Shown: positions 7,178 to 17,093, numbered from the stretch's first letter. The stretch is DNA of 64,000 bases from Flavobacterium sp. (GCF_027490375.1 NZ_JAIXYH010000072.1:1-64000), one strand, 5' to 3'. Notes: generated by a model from the sequence alone, not told the origin. Translations and numbers: made by a program.

Positions 7178-9499
7178 ATGTCAATTAAGGAACAATTTAA
7201 TATCAATAGAGACCTTTCTTTTTACAAAAAGAAGTTTTGGCGCTACTATTTTTACCTCATGGGCGGCATTTTCGCAACTTTTTTGTTTGCATCGTGGGGA
7301 TTACTGGGTTCTATGCCGTCGTTTGAAGAGCTCGAAAACCCAAATTCAAACTTGGCTACGGAAATTATTTCATCAGACGGAGTCGTTATCGGAAAGTTCT
7401 ATAACGAAAACCGCACTGCAATTAAGTACAAAGATTTGCCCAAAAATCTGGTAAACGCACTCATTGCTACCGAAGACGAACGTTTCTACGAGCATTCTGG
7501 TATCGATGGTCGTCGAACACTAGGTGCTGTAATTAAAGTCGGAACCGATGGCGGTGCTTCTACCCTAACCCAACAATTAGCTAAGCAACTTTTCCACGGC
7601 GAAGGCTCGCACTTCATCTTGTTTCGGATGATCCAAAAAGTAAAAGAATGGATTATCGCCGTTCGCCTTGAGCGCCAGTATACCAAAGACGAAATCATTG
7701 CAATGTACTTCAACGTATACGATTTCAATAACTACGCTATCGGAATACGTTCTGCGGCAAAAACATATTTCGGAAAAGAACCGAAAGAACTTACCACAGA
7801 CGAATCGGCGATTTTAGTTGGTATGTTTAAAAATTCAGCACTCTACAATCCGGTTCGAAATCCGCAAGGTGTAAAAAATAGACGCAACGTAGTTTTAGCA
7901 CAAATGGCTAAAGCCAAGATCATTAGCCAAAACGAAAAAGAGCGTTTACAAAAATTGCCTATCAAACTGAAATTCGAGTTGCAAACACATAAATCCGGAA
8001 TTGCTACGTACTTCCGCGAATACCTGCGCGAATTCATGAAACAGTGGGTTAAAGACAATAAAAAACCCGACGGCAGTGACTATGATATTTACCGCGACGG
8101 ACTAAAAATTTACACTACGATCGATTCGCGCATGCAAACCTATGCTGAAGAGGCGGTACAAATGCACTTGAAAAATCTGCAAGAAGAGTTCAATACCGAG
8201 CAATCTAAAAATGAAAACGCTCCTTTCATAAAACTCACCGAAGCCGAAACGGAAAAGTTGATGATGAAAGCGCGCAAAAATTCGGAAAGATGGCGCATTC
8301 TTAAAGAAAACGGTAAATCGGATTCGGAAATTCTCGCTTCCTTTAATAAGAAAACAAAAATGAGCGTGTTTACGTGGGACGGAGAGCGCGACACGGTAAT
8401 GACGCCAAACGATTCTATTCGCTACTACAAAAGCTTCTTGCAAACCGGGATGATGGCTATGGAACCGCAATCCGGACACGTAAAAGCATGGGTTGGCGGA
8501 ATCAATTACAAGCACTTTCAGTACGATCACGTGGCTCAAGGCGCAAGACAAGTTGGTTCAACATTCAAGCCGTTTGTTTATGCAACTGCAATCGAACAGC
8601 TTAACATGTCGCCTTGCGATTCTATTATCGACTCGCCATTTACCATTCCAAAAGGGCGCCACAACGTTACTGAAACCTGGACGCCAAGCAACTCCAACGG
8701 CGAATACCGCGGCATGGTAACCTTAAAGAAAGCATTAGCCTTGTCGATTAACACCGTTTCTGCAAAACTAATCGACAAAGTGGGTCCGGATGCCGTAATC
8801 GAACTCACCAAAAAATTAGGTGTAAACAGCGATATTCCCTCGCAGCCATCAATTGCTTTAGGTGCCGTTGAAATCACTGTTCAAGATATGGTTGCGGCTT
8901 ACAGTACTTTCGCTAATCAAGGCGTTTACGTTAAGCCACAAGTTATCGACCGTATTGAAGATAAAAACGGCGTTCTGCTGTACAAACCAGTAACCGAACA
9001 GCACGACGTTTTAAATAAAGACATTGCTTATGCAGTGATTAAACTTTTGGAAGGCGTTACGGAATCGGGTTCTGGAGCGCGATTACGTACAGAAGGTGGC
9101 GGCCACGGATACAATCGGGTAACGGGTTATCCCTACGCATTCCGAAATCCAATTGCAGGGAAAACAGGAACTACTCAGAATCAATCTGATGGTTGGTTTG
9201 TAGGCATGGTTCCCAACTTAGCCGCTGGAGTTTGGGTAGGAAATGAAGATCGTTCCGCACACTTTAAAGGAATAACCTATGGTCAAGGTGCAACGGCCGC
9301 GCTCCCCATTTGGGCCATCTTTATGAAAAAATGCTACGGCGATGAAACGCTTGAAGTATCTCGAGAACCCTTTGAAAGACCCGCGAATTTGCAAATAAAA
9401 GTTGATTGTTATCAGGCGGTTCGCGACACCACTTCTACAGACGAAAACGAGAATGTACCTGTTGAAGAAGAACAGAATACAGACGAATTTGAGATTTAA
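7178..9499 (+). CDS. Class A penicillin-binding protein (PBP1A-type transglycosylase/transpeptidase)
   Basis: A bifunctional peptidoglycan synthase of 773 residues. A cytoplasmic tail and one membrane helix (about 25-48) are followed by the GT51 glycosyltransferase domain (about 75-245: ATEDERFYEHSGID, GGASTLTQQLAKQLF, MYFNVYDF) and a transpeptidase domain (about 430-720) with the serine motif STFK, the SIN motif and KTGTT. The C-terminal ~40 residues are acidic and lack a known domain. It begins 2 bp after the gldH stop, so ricT, gldH and this gene look like one operon. Confidence 0.93.
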   Translation: MSIKEQFNINRDLSFYKKKFWRYYFYLMGGIFATFLFASWGLLGSMPSFEELENPNSNLATEIISSDGVVIGKFYNENRTAIKYKDLPKNLVNALIATEDERFYEHSGIDGRRTLGAVIKVGTDGGASTLTQQLAKQLFHGEGSHFILFRMIQKVKEWIIAVRLERQYTKDEIIAMYFNVYDFNNYAIGIRSAAKTYFGKEPKELTTDESAILVGMFKNSALYNPVRNPQGVKNRRNVVLAQMAKAKIISQNEKERLQKLPIKLKFELQTHKSGIATYFREYLREFMKQWVKDNKKPDGSDYDIYRDGLKIYTTIDSRMQTYAEEAVQMHLKNLQEEFNTEQSKNENAPFIKLTEAETEKLMMKARKNSERWRILKENGKSDSEILASFNKKTKMSVFTWDGERDTVMTPNDSIRYYKSFLQTGMMAMEPQSGHVKAWVGGINYKHFQYDHVAQGARQVGSTFKPFVYATAIEQLNMSPCDSIIDSPFTIPKGRHNVTETWTPSNSNGEYRGMVTLKKALALSINTVSAKLIDKVGPDAVIELTKKLGVNSDIPSQPSIALGAVEITVQDMVAAYSTFANQGVYVKPQVIDRIEDKNGVLLYKPVTEQHDVLNKDIAYAVIKLLEGVTESGSGARLRTEGGGHGYNRVTGYPYAFRNPIAGKTGTTQNQSDGWFVGMVPNLAAGVWVGNEDRSAHFKGITYGQGATAALPIWAIFMKKCYGDETLEVSREPFERPANLQIKVDCYQAVRDTTSTDENENVPVEEEQNTDEFEI

Positions 9500-9520
9500 A
9501 AATCAAAAAAATCAGCATAA

Positions 9521-10225
9521 ATGATTGTAAAGAAAGTAAACTCTGTCGCTGAAGCTCTTGCAGGTATTCAAGACGGAATGACAATTATGCTTGGCGGTTT
9601 TGGCCTTTGTGGCATTCCCGAAAACGCTATTGCGGAATTAGTTCGGTTGAACGTCACGCAACTAACTTGCATTTCCAACAACGCCGGTGTGGATGATTTT
9701 GGACTGGGACTTCTCCTCCAAAAACGACAAATTAAAAAAATGATTAGTTCGTATGTGGGAGAAAATGCCGAATTTGAACGTCAGATGCTTTCGGGCGAAT
9801 TGGAAGTAGAATTAACTCCACAAGGAACCTTGGCGGAAAAATGTCGCGCGGCTCAAGCTGGAATTCCCGCCTTTTACACGCCTGCCGGTTACGGAACCGA
9901 AGTGGCTGAAGGTAAAGAAGTAAAGGAATTTAATGGCAAAATGCACATTTTAGAACACGCTTACAAAGCCGACTATTCGATAGTGAAAGCGTGGAAGGGC
10001 GATGAAGCAGGTAACTTAATTTTCAAAGGAACTGCACGCAACTTTAACGCACCTATGGCAGGCGCGGCAAAAATTACCATAGCCGAAGTTGAAGAATTAG
10101 TGCCAGCCGGAACACTCGATCCGAATGAAATTCATATTCCTGGAATTATGGTACAGCGCATTTTCCAAGGAGAAACATTCGAAAAGAGAATTGAGCAAAG
10201 AACAGTAAGACCGAAAAACAGCTAA
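9521..10225 (+). CDS. scoA: 3-oxoacid CoA-transferase subunit A
   Basis: The alpha subunit (234 residues) of a succinyl-CoA:3-oxoacid CoA-transferase, which moves CoA from succinyl-CoA to acetoacetate or a related 3-oxoacid. The family signature [13 protein letters not shown] near residue 25 and later segments [19 protein letters not shown] and [16 protein letters not shown] are clear. The beta subunit starts 2 bp after the stop, so the two are co-transcribed and probably assemble into one enzyme. Confidence 0.93.
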   Translation: MIVKKVNSVAEALAGIQDGMTIMLGGFGLCGIPENAIAELVRLNVTQLTCISNNAGVDDFGLGLLLQKRQIKKMISSYVGENAEFERQMLSGELEVELTPQGTLAEKCRAAQAGIPAFYTPAGYGTEVAEGKEVKEFNGKMHILEHAYKADYSIVKAWKGDEAGNLIFKGTARNFNAPMAGAAKITIAEVEELVPAGTLDPNEIHIPGIMVQRIFQGETFEKRIEQRTVRPKNS

Positions 10226-10227
10226 AG

Positions 10228-10884
10228 ATGCTAACCAAAGAACAAATCGCAAAACGAATCGCTAAAGAAGTAAAAGACGGCTTTTATGTGAATCTGGGAA
10301 TTGGTATTCCGACTTTGGTAGCCAATTATGTACGCACCGATATTTCGGTCGAATTTCAAAGTGAAAACGGCGTCTTGGGCATGGGGCCTTTTCCCTTCGA
10401 AGGCGAAGAAGACGCAGATATCATAAACGCAGGAAAGCAAACCATTACTACTTTACCCGGAGCCAGCTTTTTCGACTCGGCTTTTAGTTTTGGAATGATC
10501 CGCAGCCAGAAAGTTGATTTAACCATTTTAGGAGCGATGGAAGTTGCCGAAAATGGCGACATTGCCAACTGGAAAATTCCCGGAAAAATGGTGAAAGGTA
10601 TGGGCGGAGCAATGGATTTAGTTGCTTCCGCAGAAAATATTATCGTAGCCATGATGCACGTCAATAAAGCGGGAGAATCAAAAATACTTAAGCGCTGTAC
10701 GCTACCACTTACAGGCGTAGGCTGTGTTAAAAAAGTAGTAACCGAATTGGCAGTTCTAGAAATAACGCCTAACGGATTTAAACTTCTCGAAAGAGCACCC
10801 GGCGTAACGGTAGAAGAAATTGTAAAAGCTACCGAAGCAAATCTGATTATTGAAGGATTTATCCCAGAAATGGCTATTTCTTAA
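10228..10884 (+). CDS. scoB: 3-oxoacid CoA-transferase subunit B
   Basis: The beta subunit (218 residues) of the CoA-transferase. The catalytic glutamate lies in SENGVLGMGP (about residues 46-55), which forms the thioester intermediate in this family. GIGIPTLVANY and GGAMDLVASAENIIV are further matches. It pairs with scoA directly upstream. About 150 bp of AT-rich sequence without a clear terminator hairpin follows. Confidence 0.93.
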   Translation: MLTKEQIAKRIAKEVKDGFYVNLGIGIPTLVANYVRTDISVEFQSENGVLGMGPFPFEGEEDADIINAGKQTITTLPGASFFDSAFSFGMIRSQKVDLTILGAMEVAENGDIANWKIPGKMVKGMGGAMDLVASAENIIVAMMHVNKAGESKILKRCTLPLTGVGCVKKVVTELAVLEITPNGFKLLERAPGVTVEEIVKATEANLIIEGFIPEMAIS

Positions 10885-11007
10885 TGAATCAATCCGAACA
10901 AATGTTAAATTAATTCATACAATTCTTAAAAAGTTACGAATTAACATTTATAGTCGTCAATACCGCGCAGTTAATCGATAAAATAGCGCTACTCGTCTAT
11001 AGCACAA

Positions 11008-11015
11008 TACTTTTG
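11008..11015 (+). promoter_or_regulatory. Probable -7 promoter element
   Basis: TACTTTTG fits the consensus TAnnTTTG, 20 bp before the ATG of the secreted beta-helix protein. No good -33 TTTG was found. Confidence 0.4.
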
Positions 11016-11034
11016 CACCGAAAAAGATTTTGCT

Positions 11035-14000
11035 ATGAGACTATTATATATCCTTGTTGTATTTCTGCAACTTACATTTACGGCTTTTGGCCAGGTTCCC
11101 GGTGGAACTTATGTAATACAGACTTCAAATGCTGACCCAAATTTTCGCACACTTACTGCTGCAATTACTCGAATAAATAATGTCGGTGTTTCCGGCCCCG
11201 TTGTCCTAGCGCTTGCGCAGAATCAAACCTTGACCAATCCTATTGTAATCAATGCATTCACAGGAGCAAGCGCTACAAACACCTTAACCATCCGACCTAA
11301 CGCGGGACAAAACAACATCGTTATCTCTGGTGCATTTACCAATCGAGGCGTCATAGAATTCAATGGTGCGGATTTCGTAACCATCGACGGAAATAATACA
11401 AGCACAAATCAAACACTTACCATCTTCAACAACTTTAACGATAACAGCAATTCGTACAACAATCGAGCTGCGATTCGAATGTACGGCGGAGCCACAAATA
11501 ACCGCATCCGTAACGCCATCATTCAAACAAACATTGTAGGTATTACAAATGGAACAAACTCCATCGGAATTTATGCAGGAGGTAATGCCAATTTTATTGC
11601 AAACGGCGACAATGCTACCAATACCATCGAAAACAACCAATTTGTCAATGTAAAACAAAGCATTTGGGTCACTGGAAATTCAACAGCAAATTCAGGTTGG
11701 GAAATTCGTAACAACACCATCGGAAATTCCAATAACAACGCAAAACCCTATTACGGAATTTACCTTAACAACACCACCAACGCTACAGTTACAGGCAACG
11801 TTTTAGATGGTATCCGACGACCAAACGGCTTAGGTGGAAGCCCGACTTTCGGAGGCATTTATATTTTTGGCGCCAACGCCGTAGTTTCTTCAAACACCGT
11901 AAAAAACTTAGAAAACGCCACCGGAAACGACACGAATATTGTGATATACGTGGAAGGAAACACCGCAGTTATATCAGACAACAACATTGAATCGGCACTT
12001 ACAAATTCTACAACAATAGGATTAAACGCCATTCATATCAAGGGAAATAACGGAACGGTCAACGGAAACGAAATTTATACCATTGGCGCTTCCGATTCAA
12101 AACTAGCTACAGGAATTTATGTCGAAGGAAATTCGAACACCTTGTACAACAACATGATAAGCAATGTTTCGTCGGCCGGTGGTGGCGATCCAAGTAGCCA
12201 AGGTGGATACGGAATTTACCTAAAATCGGGAACCGGAAATCGTTTGTACTACAATTCTGTACTCTTGAAAACAAATCAATCCACTGGAGCCTCAGCTTGT
12301 TTGTATATCGATGCCGGTACACAATTCGACATTCGCAACAACGTCTTCGTTAACCAACAAACCAGCGGTTCTATTCGATTTGCGGTTTATTCCAACGTTA
12401 CCAACCAAAGTAGCTTTACACAAATCGATTACAACGATTACGTTTCTTCGCAGCACATCGGAAGCTGGGGAAGTTATTATACGACCACAAACCGCAGAAC
12501 GACTTTAGCAAATTGGCAAACCTCAAGTGGGAAAGATCAAAACTCCATTTCTGTGACGCCAGATTTTGTTTCAGACACCGATTTACGTCTAGAATCAGAA
12601 GTAACAAACTTTGATAATGAAGGCGTGGTACTTTCAGGGTTTAGTTCAGATATCGACGGACAAGAGCGCAGCACTACTACACCAGACATGGGTGCCGACG
12701 AGTTTTCGCGTTGCAGCAGCACCACAGCTTGGAGCGGTACCGCATGGTCTAATGGAACACCATCCGCAACCACTTCAGTCGTGCTGAACGGAAACTACAA
12801 CACCGCCACAAACGGATCGTTCGTTTGCTGTGAATTACGTGTGAAAAACAATCGCACGCTTACCATTGCGCCAAACACCGTTGTTCAAGTTGAAAACGGC
12901 ATTGATGTTGAAGGCGCCTTGGATATTGCCGACGGCGGTAGTTTAGTACAAATAAGCGATACCGCAACACACAACGGCAACATTACCGTAAAACGAAAAA
13001 CAACTCCGCTTAAGCAATACGATTACATCTATTGGAGCTCACCACTCAAAAATCAGCCTGCGCACGTTTTGGTAAATAATGCGCCAACTTGGACCTTTAA
13101 GTACGATCCGATGCAGAGCGGAAACTCCGATTATGGTTGGGTATTTGTAAATGAAAACGACATCTTGGTTCCGGGCTTAGGCTATTCGGCACGAGCACCC
13201 GAAAATCTGACGTATAACCCAACTAATTCATACGAAGTTACGTTTACGGGAGTTCCAAATACGGGAGTTGTCACGATCCCAGCGGCTAAAAACGGAACTG
13301 CTACATTTAACTTAATTGGAAACCCCTACCCTTCTGCACTCGATGCCGATTTATTCCTGTCTAACGCAAACAATTTAGGCATCCTTACCGGAACCATTTA
13401 TATATGGACACACAACAGCGCGATTAGTACTGCTTTTCCAGGTAATTACGCATACAACTATTCTGCAGACGACTATGCCGTTTACAATTTGACGGGCTCT
13501 GTAAAAGGCTTGCCTGCGACTTCCGGCGGTGTGGCTCCAAACGGTAAAATCGCATCCGGACAAGGCTTTTTTGTCGAAGTACAAAACAACTTATCTAATG
13601 GTGTCAGAGACCTGATCGTTAATAACAGCATGCGCGTTAAAACACCAAACAGCAATAACCAGTTTTTCCGACCAGCTTCGCAGGTGCAAGCAGCCACTTT
13701 TTCCGAACCAAACAACTCCGATAAAAGTCGCGTTTGGTTAAATTTGACGAATCCAGACGGTGCTTATACCGAAACTTTAATCGGTTACGTACCTGGCGCA
13801 ACAAATGAAATCGACTATGGTTTCGACGGCGACGTCAACAACGGCGGAAACTACTTTTCATTCTACTCCCTTCTAAACGATAAAAAACTCGTAATACAAG
13901 GAAGAGACTTCAATTTTAACGACAACGATGTTATTCCGTTAGGATATACGTCTACACTGGAAACACCTGCGTCTATAGGTATCGAAAATCTAGACGGCTT

Positions 14001-14391
14001 TTTCGAAAACCAAGATGTGTTTTTATTGGATAAAGATTTAGATATTTTAACCAACATCAAAGAAACGCGCTACCATTTCACTACAACCGTTGGAACTTTC
14101 GATGAGCGTTTTGAATTGCGCTTTACCTCTGCGCCGCTTTCTGTCGACAATCCAGACGCTAGTTCCGACCTTCAAGTTATAAAAACCGGAAATAAGCTTG
14201 GCTTTAGAAGCAATGGCTCGAAAATAACCGCTATCGCCGTATTTGATGTAAGCGGTAAGAAAATAGGAAATTACGACACAGAAAGCGTCGATACGTTTTA
14301 CGTCGACAACTTAGCTGCGCAAAACCGTCTAATAATTGCACAAATACGTTTAGAAAATGGTACAGTAGTGAGTCGTAAAATTATTCACTAA
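11035..14391 (+). CDS. Large secreted beta-helix protein with T9SS-like C-terminal domain
   Basis: A 1118-residue exported protein. The signal peptide MRLLYILVVFLQLTFTAFGQ is followed by a long Asn-rich region (about 60-430) of repeated short strands such as GIYVEGNSNTLYNN, typical of a right-handed parallel beta-helix. A DxGADEF-type segment near 550 and an all-beta region follow. The last ~75 residues (DVSGKKIGNYDTES to VVSRKIIH) read like a type A T9SS sorting domain, so the protein is probably carried through the type IX system and attached at or released from the cell surface. The target ligand (polysaccharide or adhesion partner) cannot be told from sequence. Confidence 0.85.
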   Translation: MRLLYILVVFLQLTFTAFGQVPGGTYVIQTSNADPNFRTLTAAITRINNVGVSGPVVLALAQNQTLTNPIVINAFTGASATNTLTIRPNAGQNNIVISGAFTNRGVIEFNGADFVTIDGNNTSTNQTLTIFNNFNDNSNSYNNRAAIRMYGGATNNRIRNAIIQTNIVGITNGTNSIGIYAGGNANFIANGDNATNTIENNQFVNVKQSIWVTGNSTANSGWEIRNNTIGNSNNNAKPYYGIYLNNTTNATVTGNVLDGIRRPNGLGGSPTFGGIYIFGANAVVSSNTVKNLENATGNDTNIVIYVEGNTAVISDNNIESALTNSTTIGLNAIHIKGNNGTVNGNEIYTIGASDSKLATGIYVEGNSNTLYNNMISNVSSAGGGDPSSQGGYGIYLKSGTGNRLYYNSVLLKTNQSTGASACLYIDAGTQFDIRNNVFVNQQTSGSIRFAVYSNVTNQSSFTQIDYNDYVSSQHIGSWGSYYTTTNRRTTLANWQTSSGKDQNSISVTPDFVSDTDLRLESEVTNFDNEGVVLSGFSSDIDGQERSTTTPDMGADEFSRCSSTTAWSGTAWSNGTPSATTSVVLNGNYNTATNGSFVCCELRVKNNRTLTIAPNTVVQVENGIDVEGALDIADGGSLVQISDTATHNGNITVKRKTTPLKQYDYIYWSSPLKNQPAHVLVNNAPTWTFKYDPMQSGNSDYGWVFVNENDILVPGLGYSARAPENLTYNPTNSYEVTFTGVPNTGVVTIPAAKNGTATFNLIGNPYPSALDADLFLSNANNLGILTGTIYIWTHNSAISTAFPGNYAYNYSADDYAVYNLTGSVKGLPATSGGVAPNGKIASGQGFFVEVQNNLSNGVRDLIVNNSMRVKTPNSNNQFFRPASQVQAATFSEPNNSDKSRVWLNLTNPDGAYTETLIGYVPGATNEIDYGFDGDVNNGGNYFSFYSLLNDKKLVIQGRDFNFNDNDVIPLGYTSTLETPASIGIENLDGFFENQDVFLLDKDLDILTNIKETRYHFTTTVGTFDERFELRFTSAPLSVDNPDASSDLQVIKTGNKLGFRSNGSKITAIAVFDVSGKKIGNYDTESVDTFYVDNLAAQNRLIIAQIRLENGTVVSRKIIH

Positions 14392-14393
14392 AT

Positions 14394-14613
14394 AACGTGA
14401 GTTCGATGTAAAAATTAAAGTTAGAAATCAGTTAAATAGTTGACTACAAGGCGTATTTTCTTTGGGATACCGAGGTATCTCAAAAAAATACAACGATGTA
14501 AGCGACTGTTTAAATGATTAGCTTTTGAAATAGCTCAGCAAAAATTCCCGTAAAGTATTAAATGACTCAATTTAAGCGTTCTAACGTAGATTTTTATGTC
14601 GAACTCACGTTTA
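14394..14613. mobile_element. MITE-like element with terminal inverted repeats
   Basis: The ends ACGTGAGTTCGA (14395-14406) and TCGAACTCACGT (14599-14610) are perfect inverted copies, and the similarity runs on imperfectly through about 8 more bases. The interior has no gene but carries a strong hairpin at about 14453-14493, centred on GATACCGAGGTATC. The left end, including its preceding bases, recurs at 63972-63987. Because it lies between convergent genes, it could also act as a bidirectional terminator. Confidence 0.55.
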
Positions 14614-14616
14614 ATA

Positions 14617-15822
14617 TTATTTCTCGCTAAGAAAACGAGCAGAGACACGGTTCGACGCTAACATCGAAGCTAAAAATCCCAACGTCGTTATGGTTACAAA
14701 AACTATAACGACATTTTTTATTTCAAAAACAATCGGGTACGCTAAAGTTGGAGTAATCATCACCAAACTAAACTGCTGCTGTAAATACACCAAAACAGCA
14801 CCAATTCCGATACCCATTATACCACCAACAACGCACAACAAACTGCCTTGTAACAAAAAAATACGACGCAACTGTTTTACCGACATACCCATGTTTAACA
14901 ACGTTTGCAGATTGCTTTTCTTCTCGATAATCATCATAATCAATGCGCCAATGAGGTTAAACATCACGATGATTAAAACTAAAGTAAAAAACAAATACAC
15001 CACTAAATTCTCGGTATTGAGCATTTTGTACAACGCATCGTTAAGCTGCGCCCGATTTTTCACTTCAACCTTCGTTCCCAAAATTTGTCCGATTGCTTGT
15101 TGGGTTTGGTCAATTTCATCCGAACTGCTCACTGCAAATTCAAGAGCGCTGTATTCGTCGGGTTGGTATTCCAACAGCTGCTGCGCCAGTCGGATGTCGC
15201 AAAAAACGTAATTGGCATCTAACTCTTCCGAAACCGAAAAAAAGCCCGAAGGATACAAAACGGTTTGGTGAAAGGCATCCGATACGGCATTCACCTCAGC
15301 GCCACCGGCACGCGGCATCAAAACTTCGAATACGTTGTTGTAATCCAGCAAACCTATCGATAAATTCTGCGCCAAGCCCGAACCCACAACTACTTGTCCG
15401 CTGTTCTGCAAAAACCATTCGCCGGCGTAAATCGATTTCTGCAAACCCGTTACCGCCGTAAAATTTCCATCAACGCCTTTCAAAACAGCCACTTGTTCTT
15501 TGCCGTTGTACGTAAATAAAGCGCGCTCTTCAACCACGCCCGACCATTTGTAAACGTTCGGAAGTTGCGTTAAGCTACGCTTTTGTTCGGGCGTAATTCG
15601 AATCGATTTTCCTTGTACAACTACCGCTTTCAAATCCGGATCGGCAGCATTAGAAAACGAAAGTGAAAAATTAATCAGACCACTAAAAACCGACAAAGCC
15701 ACAAACAAAGCGGCTCCTCCGGCAACAATTCCCACGGCGGCAATCCGGTTAATGACGTTAATAGCAGTGCTTTTGCTGGCACTGCGCAAATATCTACGAG
15801 CAATGTAAAAAGAAACGTTCAC
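14617..15822 (-). CDS. FtsX-type ABC transporter permease (LolC/LolE-like)
   Basis: A 401-residue inner-membrane permease. The first transmembrane helix (about 20-45) is followed by a periplasmic MacB-like domain (about 50-270) and three further helices near 275-305, 320-350 and 370-395, the four-helix FtsX layout. The N-terminus FYIARRYLRSASKSTAINVI matches the LolC/LolE family, which extracts lipoproteins for transport to the outer membrane. No ATPase gene is nearby. The start is GTG, overlapping the rbfA stop by one base (TAGTG), so the two are translationally coupled. Confidence 0.85.
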   Translation of the reverse strand: MNVSFYIARRYLRSASKSTAINVINRIAAVGIVAGGAALFVALSVFSGLINFSLSFSNAADPDLKAVVVQGKSIRITPEQKRSLTQLPNVYKWSGVVEERALFTYNGKEQVAVLKGVDGNFTAVTGLQKSIYAGEWFLQNSGQVVVGSGLAQNLSIGLLDYNNVFEVLMPRAGGAEVNAVSDAFHQTVLYPSGFFSVSEELDANYVFCDIRLAQQLLEYQPDEYSALEFAVSSSDEIDQTQQAIGQILGTKVEVKNRAQLNDALYKMLNTENLVVYLFFTLVLIIVMFNLIGALIMMIIEKKSNLQTLLNMGMSVKQLRRIFLLQGSLLCVVGGIMGIGIGAVLVYLQQQFSLVMITPTLAYPIVFEIKNVVIVFVTITTLGFLASMLASNRVSARFLSEK

Positions 15823-16214
15823 TACGATTTCTTTCTGCGTGGTAATAATTCAGGGTTCTCAATCGGATTTTCTGCGCCCGACAACGCCTTGTCGATTTGT
15901 TCGATGTATTCCAACGAATCGTCGATATAGAAATTTAGCGACGGTACGCGACGCAATTGCATTTTCACGCGCTGTGCCAAATCGTGTTTAATTAACGGAG
16001 CGTTGGTTTTAATGGCGGCCAACATTTCTGCGGCACGTTCCGGTGGAAAAATGCTTAGGTGCACAGCGGCAACCGATAAATCTGTGGTAACAGAAACTTT
16101 ACTCACAGAAATCACCAAATTAGCAATGTGGTTTTTACGGATTTCGCCTTGCAAAATATCAACCAAATCTTTTTGCAACAAAGCGCCTATTTTTTTCTGT
16201 CTGTTTGTTTCCAT
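15822..16214 (-). CDS. rbfA: 30S ribosome-binding factor RbfA
   Basis: A 130-residue KH-like protein that helps maturation of the 5' end of 16S rRNA in the small subunit. METNRQKKIGALLQKDLVDI at the N-terminus and the pattern LSVAAVHLSIFPPE, then RVKMQLRRVPSLNFYIDDSL, are typical. The C-terminal tail is basic. The promoter-like TAAATTTG lies only 5 bp before the start, which would leave almost no 5' leader. Confidence 0.93.
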   Translation of the reverse strand: METNRQKKIGALLQKDLVDILQGEIRKNHIANLVISVSKVSVTTDLSVAAVHLSIFPPERAAEMLAAIKTNAPLIKHDLAQRVKMQLRRVPSLNFYIDDSLEYIEQIDKALSGAENPIENPELLPRRKKS

Positions 16215-16218
16215 GCTG

Positions 16219-16226
16219 CAAATTTA
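16219..16226 (-). promoter_or_regulatory. Probable -7 promoter element for rbfA
   Basis: TAAATTTG on the minus strand, 5 bp from the rbfA ATG. The expected transcription start would fall at the start codon itself, implying a leaderless or near-leaderless mRNA. Confidence 0.35.
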
Positions 16227-16300
16227 GGCGAATCGTGCAAAATGTAAGGCACTAAAGCGCAGAACATCGGTGCGAAAGTTTATTTTTGAAAAAAAACGAT

Positions 16301-16720
16301 ATGCTTAAAATAGAACATATAGGAATTGCGGTCCGCGATTTGGCAGCAGCTAACGGTTTATACGAAAAATTGCTAGGAGCGGCGCCGTACAAGGAAGAAA
16401 CCGTTGAAAGTGAGGGCGTAAAAACCTCTTTTTTCGAAAACGGACCCAATAAAATCGAGTTGTTAGAAGCAACCACAACCGATTCGGCTATTGCCAAGTT
16501 TATAGAGAAAAAAGGCGAAGGCATTCATCATATTGCGTTTGCTGTAGCCGATATTCACGCAGAAATGACGCGCTTGCGCGAAGCCGGATTTACCCTGCTA
16601 AACGAAACGCCTAAGCGCGGCGCCGACAATAAGTGGGTTTGTTTTGTGCACCCCAAGTCGGCAAACGGCGTTTTAGTCGAGTTGTGTCAGGATATAGTTG
16701 CAGAAAACACAAATAGTTAG
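16301..16720 (+). CDS. mce: Methylmalonyl-CoA epimerase
   Basis: A 139-residue VOC-fold metalloenzyme that interconverts the (R) and (S) forms of methylmalonyl-CoA between propionate and succinyl-CoA. MLKIEHIGIAVRDL holds the first metal-binding His; EGIHHIAFAV and later GVLVELCQ hold further ligands (His, Glu). The ATG at 16301 was chosen because it gives the standard family N-terminus; an in-frame TTG at 16286 adds five lysine-rich residues. Confidence 0.92.
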   Translation: MLKIEHIGIAVRDLAAANGLYEKLLGAAPYKEETVESEGVKTSFFENGPNKIELLEATTTDSAIAKFIEKKGEGIHHIAFAVADIHAEMTRLREAGFTLLNETPKRGADNKWVCFVHPKSANGVLVELCQDIVAENTNS

Positions 16721-16739
16721 TAATATTGCAGCCCTAAAC

Positions 16740-16813
16740 GGTCCTATAGCTCATTCGGTTAGAGCAACTGACTCATAATCAGTAGGTGCTTGGTTCGATT
16801 CCAAGTGGGACCA
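16740..16813 (+). tRNA. tRNA with CAU anticodon (Met or Ile2)
   Basis: A full cloverleaf can be drawn. The acceptor stem is GGTCCTA with TGGGACC (one G-T pair), the D-arm GCTC/GAGC, the anticodon stem ACTGA/TCAGT with loop CTCATAA (anticodon CAU), and the T-arm CTTGG/CCAAG with loop TTCGATT. The 3' CCA is not encoded (ACC then CGA). CAU may be elongator Met or, if modified to lysidine, Ile2; this cannot be settled by eye. The accessory island begins directly downstream. Confidence 0.92.
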
Positions 16814-16816
16814 CCC

Positions 16817-16849
16817 GAAAGCCTTGCCACGCGCAGGGCTTTTTCGTTT
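16817..16849 (+). terminator. Terminator after the CAU tRNA
   Basis: AAAGCC pairs with GGGCTTT across the loop TTGCCACGCGCA, followed by TTCGTTTTT. It sits immediately after the tRNA. Confidence 0.5.
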
Positions 16850-17093
16850 TTAGGATGTTTATTTGGGCACAACCTGCCGCAAAAAGTAGTGGAAATAAGT
16901 GCCGCGGCAGGTCGGGCCATACGCTACAAGGCGCACTTCAAAAGTCGTTTCAACCAAATTTTGCGTCGGCTTCTGGGGTCGCCCCCGCAAAACTGGTTTC
17001 AACCGTCTTTTTTCAGCACGGCTTTCCGCTGCTGTCCCTTGTGCGAAATAGTGCACAACCAAACGTGTCGTTAGAATGTACTAGCACTAATTA

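Noticed and set aside
11284..11658. Long minus-strand frame in the beta-helix gene
   Set aside because: Shadow of a strongly repetitive plus-strand gene; no start signal.
16740..16813. Calling the CAU tRNA as initiator tRNA-Met
   Set aside because: The acceptor stem starts with a paired G-C and the anticodon stem lacks three consecutive G-C pairs, both against an initiator; elongator Met or Ile2 remain.
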